Origin: Bombus terrestris
Taxonomy: Eukaryota > Arthropoda > Insecta > Hymenoptera > Apidae
Direction of reading: 5' to 3'
Length of the DNA: 64,000 nucleotides
Assembly (NCBI RefSeq): GCF_910591885.1
Contig: NC_063274.1
Coordinates: forward strand, 1,054,001-1,118,000
The notes beneath the pieces are model-generated. The model searched no databases. It saw only the letters and a program-made list of their open reading frames with translations, and had not been told where the DNA came from. This document shows, in pieces, positions 40,701-51,100 of the stretch (position 1 is the first letter of the stretch; every line of letters starts with the position of its first letter). Both the position numbers and the translations under genes were made by a program.

Positions 40701-43700
40701 AAGCAGAATACCTTTTGTCTTCGTACGAGGCAACGGTATTACACGACAGTGTGAGAATCCACTGGGAGGGGATAGTTTCCACGGGAATATGAGAAAGAAG
40801 CTACGGCAGCTTTGAGGAAATGATTGCGAACCAAAAGTCGGATATACCTTGGGATCCAATATTGTTCCTTTTTAACTGTATGCACGCCGCCCACCGACTG
40901 TAATCCGAATCCATAGTTATCACGCAGAGTATCGCGACGACGCGTTTTACCTCGAATACGGGTAAATCTTTGCTACGCTCTTTTCGTATGTCGCGAAACT
41001 TCCTATTGACGGCAATTTGCCAGTTTGCCGGTGTTTCGATCGAACTTGACGTAGAAACGAACATCGTCACTTTGTTTTTAAAGGAACGTTAGTCGACGGT
41101 TTGAAGAATTTTCATGCCGTCAAGTTTAAAAAGCTACGTAGGAAAATACATAGTTTTCGTTCAATATTGTTCGAGCGTTGCTCCAAAGCTGGCAAAATAC
41201 GACGATACGATATACGTATGTATATGCTGGAAGAAAAATTCCAATAAATATTCGAAAACGCAAGTGTCTCGATACGATAAAGGCCACTCGGTACATGCTG
41301 GCATGCTGCAGCACGTTGAAATATTTACGCAGAATCCACGGTATTATAATTTTCGTTTTACGCTGTTATTTCTTCGTGGTTCACTGGCAGAGCGAATTGA
41401 TGCCTTGCATAGACGAAGCATGCGCGAATGACCGTATCCAACTCGCAGCTTTACCTTCTGCTCGTCAGATACGAACACAACATTTGAAAATCACTTCTAT
41501 GGTACACTAAAGTCTATCGCTGTCCATTGTATCGTTGTAGCCGTAAATATCTTCCCTCGCCATACCGTATACTTTTTCATCGTTCAAGATGTTCTGTTCA
41601 CTGCTACAGTCAGTGTCGCGCGTCGTACTCGTTTCTGCGGTTGCTACGAATCTTTGAAAGTTTTTCTTTTCACCGTGCCGATTTAATTCGTATCTTAATT
41701 TAATACGCGAAGATATTGATCCTTAAAAACGAATTCGGTGGATTCTTTGTTGAGACAACCATTTTCTATACGACTTTTCAAAGAAGAGATTCAAATTGAA
41801 ACACTGGAAATGTTTACTCCTGATTCGACTATCGTTCGGACGACCAAGGGGAGAAAAGCTGCTCCATACACAACACCAGGCATGTTATTGACACGTTTTC
41901 AACCAAAAATATCGTCGAGCCGATTTAATAATTTGAGACTGTTTATGATTACACGTGCGTGTGGCACGCAACGTGCTAAGTACGAAACCTGTAAGCCGCC
42001 ACTGGTCTAAGACGATCTAACAATAGGACTCCGCTCTCCTGCTTGATACCGTCGAATCACTGATGACGGTGATGTCGAAATGTCGTCGTAGACACGCGTT
42101 GCGGCGTCAGCCAACCCCTTCGTGTTCTGTTTATTCCGATGGTGGTGTCCTTCTCTTATCTCGAGTACCCATAGCGTAAAAATCGACACGAGGCAGGAAG
42201 TGTGTGTATGTATGTAAACAAATTTTCTTTAATAATAATAATAGCATCAAAATAGGGCAAAATTGACGAGTATATCGCGGCCAAAGAGCCAACACATATA
42301 CATTACCGACTTAGATGTTCAAGCTGTAATTCGAATCGTTTGAATAGTATTCGTTCGATTCGTGCTATTTAATAAGCTCTCGTTAATTATTTTAATCCAA
42401 CTTCATTGTAATCGCATTATACAAAAGTTGCATAATGGAGAAACGTTACACACGGAACTCTATATAGAAGAGATGATATTTTATTTAAAGAGTAATCTAA
42501 CTTGCTACTAGAATGTTTTTCTTTCTTTAACGTAACGTGGTATGTTTTAATTAGTAGCATAGCAGATTTTTCGGTCGATGAATCTTCTTCGCGCGTAAGC
42601 TGTGTACTGTACTGTCTTTTTTTATTTGTCGACGACGTTAATTCTCAAACTGCGAAAGTATCGTAATCGTCGTGGCTTAAGTAAACGAACACATTAATAT
42701 TTAGTCGTTACGCACCGTAAATAAAGTTAACATAGTTAACGCATATTTTTATAAAACTCTCGTATTTCTTTCCCTTTAAACGAATTCTGTTGTGCATTCT
42801 ATTAAATCTACTGATTGAAGAGTAAATACAATTCAGTGAAACGTTTCCCTCGAATACAAACCTACGTTCAAACCTTTTCGCGTTAAATAATATTTTTCCA
42901 ACGTTGGCAAACGCGCACGTCAAACCGAACAAAAAAGAACGATACCTTTCCGTAATGCGCTTCCATTCAGCTTACGTGAATGCATTGCGACTTTATCTTA
43001 TTTTCGGTTTACAAGTGTCTTTTTACAAAATCCAGTACGCTTTCTGTACAACGAACAAATGCAATTTTTCCTACGTAGGAAAGTAATCCAGACCTAATCC
43101 GGAAAAGAAACAAGACACCATTCGATTTCACTTGCTTTAGTGATTTAAATTTTTCATTTTTCCAAATAGCTGTGAAGTGGTTCGAGATGGCTGCGTTACG
43201 GAATGAATAAACGCGAGTCTCCGTATTAAAGCCGAACATGTCTTTATTTTAACTAATCGTAGGAGGTGATCTACGTGCTACAACAACGACGCGAATTACT
43301 TAAACCGTAATAGTCGCGATTAACTCGTTGACGCGTTGCGAATAGCGGGCCTGAAGATCGTGACAGTCGATCGGTGACTGCTCGATCCTCTTTTATCTTC
43401 TGCTCTGATTTGCGGCTATATTTATGATGAGATATACGCGAGGCTTTGTCACTGGGCGTGGTGACATCGTTATACGTTGCGAATGGACGCGCGCTTAGAG
43501 ACAGCGCGTGCAGGAACATCCGCCTCGTTGCAAGGCATACCTAGAAACCATAGTTCGTATTGACCCACATATTTTTACACCTTGTCAAACACGTAGAGCA
43601 ACGATACGTTTTCGTTTTATAATTTGCCAGAGCGAGGAGCGAACGAATATTCCCTCGCTTGGTGTAAATCCACCATTGTACGAACATTCTCCTTAAAGCG

Positions 43701-46283
43701 AATAACACGCTGTTGTTAAATTTTACTTTCGAACGTTTCGCTTTGGATAAGATTATGCGCGCACCAGCGAAGAATAAAGGACGAGAAATAAATAAATACG
43801 CGTTTATCTTTTGGTCCAGGTAATTAACTTTGACTCACCGCGCGGCGGCATTAGCCTGGTGACGGAGAAGGGTCCTGAAACGACGAGTCGTTTAATGATC
43901 CAGAAAGCGGTGCTGAGCGACTCCGGGATCTATACCTGTGAACCGAGCAACGCGAATCCCAGCAGCATTAAGGTGCACGTTGTTAACGGTAAGTTTCACG
44001 AAATATTTGAGAATCGTTGGCTCGTTTTAGGACTTATTTCCACTTGCGACTAGTTGCGACGACGCCGTAGTTTCTGGCAGACCATCGGTATCATCATGGA
44101 CATGAAAAATGTGCCCCATGTTCGAAAGAACATTTCCCGTCTGCTTCAGGAAGTTAGCGCCCGTATTTATGCCGTTGCTGCTGCAGAATGATCAATATAC
44201 TTTGCCTTGTTTATTCGTATGCGTAAATAAATCATCGAGGGATATATAAACGATGAATATATTCAGTAAGGTACAATTACAAAATTATTGGAGGTATGAA
44301 AATGTTGAAAACATCGCTACATGACCCGAACGTGTAATTATTCATCTGCAAACAATTTTTTGATCACGGATATACTTTTGCAAAGGGATTTGTAGTACTG
44401 CGTTTCAGGCGCAGCGACACCACCGCACGTCGCGGTGACGAGATTTATGGCACGTAAAGCGAAAAGCAGAAAATTTGAAAATACATGCTGTATGTTGAAA
44501 TTACTGCGAAATCGTGTACCATATGAGCGTCGCTACACAGATGGTAGAAAATGAAATCTCTCTTTCAAGAACAGCCAATCGTCTCTGAGCGTGTCGTAAA
44601 TCTTGCGTTAATTTGAATTTTCGTGAATGTGTTGCGAAAATTGTTCGAACGTTTCAAACAAAGATCAACTTTATTCTTTCGCGTGGAACCATACATTTTT
44701 TAACGCGTTAATCGATCTATCATGATATTTCTTATAAAAAGTTACTAATCTATTTAATGTGAAAAAGTTATAGCCAATAAAAAAGTTTCTTGGGAGATCC
44801 GAAGAACATAAATAAAACCATTAATTTGCCTAACGTATTACGGTAGATAATGTTTCATAACATTATTTATTTATATCAAAGGTATTATAACTTGTAATAT
44901 TGTACATATTACAGCATTACTACTGTTATCACTATATCGTATTATATAGCATTACAAGTTGATAGTATCATATACTAAAACATACTCGGTGACTCCTCAC
45001 GCGTTCTAGCAGCAAAATGACATTCAGTAGCGCTCGATTGTTACAGGTATAGTACGTATTGTATATGTATTCCATATTGTATATCTGCCTCTTTGTAGTC
45101 GCACACGTGACACGACTGATCTGCGACGGTGTATCGCACCTTGACTTTGCGGAGGCGCACGTTCCTTAGTCGCGACAGTGTGAATGGAAACTCTGCCTTA
45201 TCCGACAATGGATTTTATAGTCGCGCGCGACTAATCGCAAGTGAAAATAAGGCCTTAGCCTGCCATGTTAATTGATCTCTCGTTAAATATCCCGTTGTTC
45301 TTGGAAGACGGGACGCGTGCACATTTGCCCTAGAATCGACGTTGTCGAGATCGATCTGACCGTGCCTAGCGTTTAAATTCGCCGAAAGCCATGCATTTCG
45401 CACGACGTCGCGACGTCGCGACGTCGCGATGCATTGAGCGAATTCGAGTCGCGAAGTTGACACGGTTTATTACTTTAACAGTAAGGGAATGAAGTCGCGT
45501 TGCTAAGCAAAGTCTGTCCTATACAACACCGATACTAAGCTAAGACTAAAACTAGTACTGGTACCAATACCCACGCCGATACTAATAATACCGATACATC
45601 GAGTCAGAGCGATACGGTTTTGGACGAAAAATACATATCAAATTTCGAATAGTCTGGATGGAAAGTAGATTCGAGTGACTAATTTGCTCCGATAAATATA
45701 CATAACTGCTTCGTTTACACTTCGGTAAATTATTAGAGTGTGCCTTATGATAAGATGAAAACGGACGCGTGGATTTAACGATAATTCGAAATAAGTTAAG
45801 CCAAGTTTCCGGTATGTTATTTATCAACTTCAAGCGTTAATTGCTTGGTACAATGGCCTGCATAGCCTTACCTGACGCGAATGCAGATCGATGCGACACG
45901 TCGTGCACGACGGTGATTTATCACCGTCATCGTCCCGACTGATCCGCTCGCAAACGTCTGTTTGCGTTCTTTCTCTTGATTGTTGGAATCGTTCGTTGCG
46001 TTTGTGCCATTATCGCGACGGTAGCCAGACGCTCTTCTGGCGGCCGAACGAAACACGATCGATATATTTTAAACGAAAAGAAAGGACAAGAAAAAACAAT
46101 GGCCGAGTGGATAAGGACGTTAGCTAGTTGGAAACCGAAAGAATTTCATACGATCCGAGTAAAATTTTTGTTACAGAAGAACGACCGGCTGCGATGCATC
46201 ACGGCGATGGAAGTTCGTCGTACACTGGGACACGGCCAATGTGTTTTATAATTTTAATAGTAGCTAACATAATATTTGTATAA
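25679..46283 (+). CDS. dpr8: Dpr-family two-Ig cell-surface protein
   Basis: A neuronal cell-surface recognition protein; Drosophila Dprs bind DIP proteins to guide synaptic partner choice. Exons are 25679-25724, 34930-35096, 38521-38731, 40297-40424, 43820-43988 and 46177-46283, 828 bases, 275 residues, and all phases agree. A signal peptide covers residues 1 to about 20. Ig1 (about 42-141) has Cys62, Trp74 and DSGIYEC ending at Cys124. Ig2 (about 143-240) has Cys165, Trp179 and DSGIYTC ending at Cys224. N-glycosylation sequons are at Asn49, Asn69 and Asn162. After the family-typical RPAAM (243-247) comes a GDGSSS stretch and a hydrophobic tail (262-275), like a GPI-anchor signal. VSWVRHRDIH and TYTSDQRF mark the family. 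Agreement by eye is best with the Dpr8/9/21 group; the symbol dpr8 is provisional. At 275 residues it is compact for the family. Polyadenylation signals lie at 46567 and 46592. Confidence 0.93.
25725..34929 (+). other. dpr intron 1 (9.2 kb)
   Basis: A long first intron between the signal-peptide exon and the first Ig exon. No nested gene is supported on either strand. It contains a GC-rich palindromic spot near 26246-26262 (GCGCGAGCTCGCGC), a short TA run near 32346-32360, and a possible alternative first exon at 34167-34188. The 129-codon frame at 27674-28063 has no recognisable motif. Long first introns of neural genes often carry enhancers, but no particular site can be pointed out. Confidence 0.75.
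34167..34188 (+). other. Possible alternative first exon of dpr
   Basis: ATG CGG TTG ATA CTC GTT ACA G encodes MRLILVT plus one base of a codon and ends at GTGTAT, a weak donor at 34189. The phase equals that of exon 1, so splicing to 34930 would give MRLILVTGGIASC, a short possible signal peptide. The main exon at 25679 has a better donor and hydrophobic core, so this is only an option. Confidence 0.15.
34930..35096 (+). CDS. dpr8: dpr coding exon 2 (Ig1 first half)
   Basis: It follows the acceptor ATTTCAG at 34923-34929 and ends at the donor GTGAGT (35097). It encodes residues 16-71, including the family-typical GPHFDTS, the VGKTVHLVCKV strand with Cys62, and NLGNRT. It joins in phase 0 to VSWVRH in exon 3. 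Confidence 0.95.
35097..38520 (+). other. dpr intron 2 (3.4 kb)
   Basis: No nested gene supported. About 36283-36366 is an alternating purine-pyrimidine stretch (CATACGTACACGTG, GCGCGTGC). About 37250-37760 is markedly GC-rich and holds the CRE-type palindrome TGACGTCA at 37563-37570. The opposing frames of 121 and 144 codons there arise from the GC content and show no domain. Confidence 0.7.
37563..37570. promoter_or_regulatory. CRE-like palindrome in GC-rich intron block
   Basis: TGACGTCA, the full consensus of CREB/ATF-type bZIP factors, lies in a GC-rich island inside dpr intron 2. One 8-base match is weak evidence, but its GC-rich setting in a neural gene makes an intronic enhancer plausible. 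Confidence 0.2.
38521..38731 (+). CDS. dpr8: dpr coding exon 3 (Ig1 second half)
   Basis: Acceptor TTGTTACAG, donor GTAAGC at 38732. It encodes residues 72-141 and one base of Glu142. It contains VSWVRHRDIHLL, GRYTYTSDQRF, HAEEWTLRIRY and KDSGIYECQIS, the most characteristic part of Dpr Ig1 and the face that contacts DIP partners in the known complexes. Confidence 0.97.
38732..40296 (+). other. dpr intron 3 (1.6 kb)
   Basis: No gene or RNA recognised. Near 38850-38871 there is a GGTCAGGTCGGATCGGGTCG-like short repeat. The remainder is AT-rich intron sequence. Confidence 0.75.
40297..40424 (+). CDS. dpr8: dpr coding exon 4 (Ig2 first half)
   Basis: Acceptor TTTCAG at 40291-40296, donor GTGGGT at 40425. 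It encodes residues 142-184: EPITIIIGAPDLFV, KGSTINLTCVVKY with Cys165 and a sequon at Asn162, PEPPP and the IWSHN tryptophan of Ig2. Confidence 0.96.
40425..43819 (+). other. dpr intron 4 (3.4 kb)
   Basis: No nested gene supported. About 42000-42190 and about 43200-43520 are richer in G+C than the rest. The second is preceded by an A/T end (GTCTTTATTTTA at about 43240) and might be a degraded transposon fragment, but it has no clear terminal repeats. Confidence 0.65.
43820..43988 (+). CDS. dpr8: dpr coding exon 5 (Ig2 second half)
   Basis: Acceptor GGTCCAG at 43813-43819, donor GTAAGT at 43989. It encodes residues 185-240: INFDSPRGGISLVTEKG, SRLMIQKA, DSGIYTCEPSNANP and KVHVVN. It ends with one base of a split Glu codon. 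Confidence 0.96.
45083..45255. mobile_element. Possible MITE remnant
   Basis: The right end reads, inverted, TAAGGCCTTATTTTCACTTG followed by CGATTAGTCGCGCGCGACTA. The left end (GCCTCTTTGTAGTCGCACAC) resembles it loosely. Inside is the perfect 16-base palindrome TAGTCGCGCGCGACTA (45218-45233) and GTCGCGACAGTGTGAATGGA. It shares the AAGGCC...TTCAC style with the inverted repeat at 21254. The ends are imperfect and no target-site duplication was confirmed. Confidence 0.3.
45391..45434. repeat. Palindrome cluster CGACGTCG x3
   Basis: Three tandem copies of the self-complementary octamer CGACGTCG (45403-45426) are framed by ATGCAT at 45391-45396 and 45429-45434, so the whole block is an imperfect palindrome. 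It lies in dpr intron 5. Confidence 0.8.
46177..46283 (+). CDS. dpr8: dpr coding exon 6 (C-terminal tail)
   Basis: Acceptor TTTTGTTACAG at 46166-46176, start phase as required. It encodes EERPAAMHHGDGSSS, then a short linker and a hydrophobic end (CFIILIVANIIFV), stop TAA at 46281-46283. The RPAAM motif corresponds to HPAAM seen at this place in many Dprs. The small-residue stretch before the hydrophobic tail is a plausible GPI attachment site near 250-255. Confidence 0.9.
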
Positions 46284-46566
46284 GAGGAAAGAAAGGATAA
46301 TCGTCGAAAGGGAGAAGAAATACGAAACACGATGATACAGCGCGGTTTCACTTGCAAATCGCATTGCCTATGATCGGTAACGTTCTTTGGGTGAATATTT
46401 GCGCAGGGTAAAATCGAATATTACCTACATTTTCATTAAATTTCCGTGACCAAAGAGTTTTCGAATATCAGCACGGCACAATAATCGGTAAAAACGTAGT
46501 ATTTTGTTAAGATATATCATCAAGAACGAATAACTTACGACGTCAAAATTTATTGTATTATTTGTA

Positions 46567-46597
46567 AATAAATTCATTGTATGTACATATCAATAAA
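46567..46597 (+). terminator. Polyadenylation signals of dpr
   Basis: AATAAA occurs at 46567-46572 and 46592-46597, about 300 bases after the dpr stop codon, on the same strand. The second is followed by a T/GT-rich stretch (GTCTTTATCTTCC). The 3' UTR would thus be about 330 bases. Confidence 0.6.
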
Positions 46598-46617
46598 ACG
46601 ATCGTCTTTATCTTCCG

Positions 46618-47688
46618 ACTTTTTCTCTAGACCGGAATCTGTCGAAACGTAGCAAGAGGAACGGTATATTCTTTTTCCCTCGTTCATTGTATACCCAAAT
46701 CAACAAGTAAAAGCACAGATTGTAATCCGCTTTGCTAGTTTATTTCAATGAAAAATGTGATTGAATCGTACAACGGAGTTTCTGTGTGGCGGTTCAAAGG
46801 TTTCAACTTGTTACTTAACTGTTATTGCTACTTTGTTATATCTGAAAAACAATCCGGGCATTGGTTTCGTTGCATGGCGAACTGCAAAGTATATACTTAA
46901 GGTTACAAAAGCGACAGGTTAGATTCTCGCCGGGACCTATAATTGGTACGGATCGTACATTTGGTAAAACGAACGAAACCCGTGGAACTATTTCATTCGT
47001 GTATACCGCGAGTAGCGATGAAAAAGTTTGACGAGGAAAGTGGATTCATCCGTTTAGCTTGTGCGAGCACAATGGATTGATATTTCTTACAAGAAGCGAC
47101 GTAAGAAACGACGATTCGCTAATGGCATAGTTGATTATTTCATTTATCTTGCGTCCGTTAATTACAGCTCGGTGCAATCGACTTTTCTTGGAAAGCTGCA
47201 CGTGTACGCGATCTCGAGCAAACCGGATAAACAAGGAAGAATCGTAAAATCGTAACCAGCCCGAATATCCTAGGTTGCGACAAACTCGGTCGAGATACGT
47301 GTAACAGAATTTTTATCCGTACGCCACCACCGGCGTGACAAAATTGCCAAGCTATACGAATATAACGCAACGTTCGTCGCGAGGAACTTCCTGCAAAAAG
47401 AGAGTAGACCTTTTTGTTTTTTTCAACTGGTCGCGATGGAGGTCGAACGCGAGCATCTACCAAAATTGTTTCGATGTTGGGCTCTCTATGAAAAAACTGG
47501 GTCGTCCCAACTTTAACGATTTTCCCACGATTCTTCGCATGTACCTGCCGTTTACGAGTTTTATACGTTTAACTAGAAGATACGTTTTGTTCCCTACATT
47601 TTGATTCATTAAATATCGCGCAACGATCGACCGAATATCAACCGAATGTACCGGCCTAATGTCGCGATAGCTACTTAACGGCGGGATA
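46618..47688. other. Spacer between convergent 3' ends
   Basis: About 1.1 kb between the probable dpr 3' end and the Ttll3 stop codon. Frames here (for example 47158-47463 minus) have no recognisable motif. Part of it is probably the Ttll3 3' UTR. Confidence 0.6.
46739..46744 (-). terminator. Possible polyadenylation signal of Ttll3
   Basis: TTTATT on the plus strand gives AATAAA on the minus strand, about 945 bases after the Ttll3 stop codon. I found no closer canonical signal, but a variant hexamer could be used, so the 3' end is uncertain. Confidence 0.25.
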
Positions 47689-48011
47689 TCAGTTGGCGGC
47701 TGTACAGCGGGCGGTGTTCAAGTAGTCGATAAAGTCGACTATTTTCGGCTCCCTCAATCGTGGAATCATCGGTGGGGCGGTCCACGCACGGGGCTGCTGT
47801 TGCTGCTGATGCTGCTGTTGTTGTTTCATCCAACCGGTTCCTCCTTTCTTTCTCTTCTCTCGTTTCCGCGGATGTTCTTGCAACGTTATCGACTTGCCAA
47901 ACACGAACAGGCAAGGACCGAGATAAGGTCGGAAGTCGGGTATATTTTGCCTGTATACCAGGTTAAAACCACCCGTGTCTGCAGCCGGATTCACCGGTAC
48001 ATCCATTATCA
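47689..48011 (-). CDS. Ttll3: Ttll3 coding exon 10 (C-terminus)
   Basis: Acceptor TTGTTTTAG at 48012. It starts with VIMDVPVNPAADTGGFNLVY, comparable to the DTG.FEL.Y element after the catalytic core of TTLL3, followed by a Lys/Arg-rich stretch, a Gln/His run (KQQQQHQQQQQP) and a proline-rich end. Stop TGA at 47691-47689. Confidence 0.92.
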
Positions 48012-48086
48012 CTAAAACAAGTTGAAAACAACAAATTTACTCCGTTTATTTCATATCTTCCCTTATTTTATTCCACACCTCCTGTT

Positions 48087-48126
<40 letters not shown>

Positions 48127-51100
48127 GTTCGAATAGTCCTTTCGAATCGACTATCGTATATTTAGATCGGATATCACATTGCTGTAGTACAGCTCGGTGC
48201 AGTACAGCTAAGCGTATCTATTTGTTTGTTTTAAATGAATTTGTGCAAACGAAATTCAGCGCGTTCGAAAGCACGTAGAAGTTGCACCAGCTGTACGAGT
48301 ATTAAATTAACCGACCTAAACAGATTTGCTCGTTTCGAGCAATTTTCTTTCATTTTTTACAAGTGTATCACAGTTAGGTGCGCGCGCGCCTCGACACAAG
48401 ATCCAACGAAAACTAATATTTCTCGTACCGGTAAAAACAAGTTTTATCGGATTACGAACAATTCAAAATACGTATAACGCGGAGCCGGATCGAACGGAAA
48501 TAAAAGTAACGGGCGATAGAAAGAAATCCGATACCCGAAAGTACCTAGAGAATGCCGTTGATTCTTTCTTTGGGCATTTACCTTCGATAAAGGACAAAAC
48601 CGCTGATGGTTTTTTGACAGACGCGGCTACAATTGAGCCTGTATTTCGACAGAAAGATATTTTCAAACGTACGCAAAGAATTAGATGTTTTCGCTTTAGT
48701 GAAAACAGTAGGGGGTTGTACTCTCGACTCGTATACCTGACAAGCAGAGTTGTTTAATCGAAATCTGGAAACTCGAACACAGTAGTCGATACTAAACGAT
48801 TCGAAAAGCTGGTTCGTGCATTCGCGAGGAAACCGGAATACATATACCGTCTCGTTGACTTGTCCCGGCCACTATCCTCGGAAACTTTCACCCGCAGTCT
48901 CGGTTTGTGACAACTTGCTTCTCTCTACGTTACCCTATAGATGGTAGTTTGCTAACCTTTCACCAAGCTTTCGAGAACATTGGAATAGAGGCGTTTGGTA
49001 ATTCTCGAGCTAGGAGGATGCATCCGGGGATTCGTGTTGATCTCGATCAACCAAACCGAGAGGTCCTCCATCACGACGAAATCGGCCCCATATAGCTCGA
49101 AACTACATCGTCGTCTGTCCATGTGCTCCTGGGAGGCCAGCATCGTCAGAACTATGGCTTCCGACATTTTCGTATAAATCTTGTCGTAATAGGGTTCGCC
49201 GTCGAGCCCCGTTTGCCTGACAATTATGACCTTTGCGTTAGCCACTGAATATCTCTACCGATGAAAATTAACAGATATCTTTTCCAAAAGATACAGCAAA
49301 CTTATCGATTATGTTCTACGCTAGATCGCTGCAAATTCCAAAATCTTTCGAACAACGATAGCGAGAAAGTAAAAAAATAATGTAAGTAAGCAAAGTATTA
49401 TGCTCGTGGAAATAATGGCGAAAGGAACGACAGACGGGCAGAGACGATTACCCGAGAAGAAAATACACAGATTCTGAGCATATTTGGGCGACGTTTGATC
49501 AAACCTATCGATCTCGCAGTCATCAAACGCTATCGACCGTAACGAACGGATAACCGAAACTGCTCCTCGCAACGAATAGACCGGTCGAGAGATTACTTTA
49601 AATATTCGTTCAGCTTCTCGCAGTCCCATCCTTGATCGCGAATCGATTTTACGACTTCCTCCGAATTTCCACGTTTCCTCCGTCTCCTCCTCTCCTCGTC
49701 GTATTTCTCCTGAATGGCGGTATTGCAGATATGAATCGCTTCGTGATAAGTTGAGAAAGTGTAGGGTTTCGAGCTGAATCGTAAGAGTCCTTCCCTGGAA
49801 AAGGATAGAAAAGGATCGAGAAAATTCTTTGATGGAATCTCCATCGAGAAGATTCTTTCGGAATAATTTTCAAGGTTCTTTTCTCTAACAAAATCCCTTT
49901 CCCAGATTTCTCCGTAGACCTATAACGTACGTATAACGTATTGCGTGTTCTTTTATTTGCGCACACGAGATTCACGGATAGCTATGCGAGCATACGTTTC
50001 ACGAGATGGAAAATTATTTTCCGATGGCTCGATTAAAACATGTGATACAAACTTCGCTACAAATATCGTTTAGACGTTCGAAATACAGCGGAACTGTAAA
50101 ATCGGAAATTTAGTTACTTGAACACCCATATTGTCATGGGAAATGTATTTGTAACCAAATACCACTGCCTTATGTCGAATTTCGTATCGTGAATCAATAA
50201 CGGACGTTCTGAAATTAAGAGGAAAAAGATGAGAACGCGAAAAGGTATAAAATTTAAACGATTAACCGTTTTACCTACCGATGTACTTCTGAACAATGAA
50301 GTAATCCTTTGGTCTGCTTTTTATCTTTCGAAATATATCCTTTAAACTGTGAGATATGCTGATTCCCGTACCGCAACAAAGTTCGCTCGGTTTTAATATC
50401 CATATATTTCTCATTCCGTTTAATTCGTATTGCGGATCTATCTCTTTCAATCTTGCCAGTATCGGATTCGTCGCCTCTAGATATTTCTAAACGATGTAAT
50501 GGAAAATTCGCGGTAGCGAGATTCAAAATTTGTTGCATCGAATCGAGATTGCCAGCGTTTTTAATTTAAAAGCAAGAAATCGCTCGGAAACGGATCGTCT
50601 ATTCTTTAAGATGGTACTACGTAAGCGAAAGCAAAGAAGAGAAAAGAAAAGAAAAGAAAAGAAAAGGAAAGAAAAGAAAAGAGAAGAGAAGAGAAGAGAA
50701 GAGAAGAAAAGAAAAGAAAAGTACACGAGTATCGTACTTGTAGCTGATCTCGACTTTTTTCCGAGGTGGTCTCGATTCCAGCTCCCTCGTGTACGGCTGC
50801 GGTATAATCGTCCAAAAAGGAATTCCATTCCTCTTCGGAAAACTCGGTCACAAAGTCTTTGTCTATGTTTTGGTGGATTTCACGGGCGATAAATTCCTCG
50901 CAGCGTTTTATGGCAAACTCCAGTCGACTCATTAGAATCGGCCGATGTCCCGACTCCGAGAAACCCTGGCCATCCTGCATTCTTCCGACGAACCATTTCA
51001 GCAGACCAGCGGCGGCGGTCAAACGAAAATCATCGAGAAAGGCTTTCGGCTCTCTGCTCAGGTTGTAACTTCGAGGGAATAATACCGACGACACGTCCTT

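Larger units (their letters stand above)
43989..46176 (+). other. dpr intron 5 (2.2 kb)
   Basis: No nested gene supported. It holds a possible miniature transposon remnant (45083-45255) and a cluster of CGACGTCG palindromes (45391-45434). A possible extra 3' exon after the acceptor at 44409 was considered and set aside. Confidence 0.7.

Noticed and set aside
44410..44552. Possible last exon of dpr after TTTCAG at 44409
   Set aside because: The phase fits, but its peptide lacks the family's PAAM motif and hydrophobic tail, both of which are present in the exon at 46177.
45976..46251. 91-codon frame with a hydrophobic start, possible membrane exon of dpr
   Set aside because: An in-frame stop just upstream and no AG acceptor before the hydrophobic segment; the real exon at 46177 uses another frame.
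49217..49245. Upstream acceptor TTCAG at 49238 for Ttll3 exon 9
   Set aside because: With the exon 8 end phase it leads to GGC TAA, a stop; the acceptor at 49217 keeps the frame and the family alignment.
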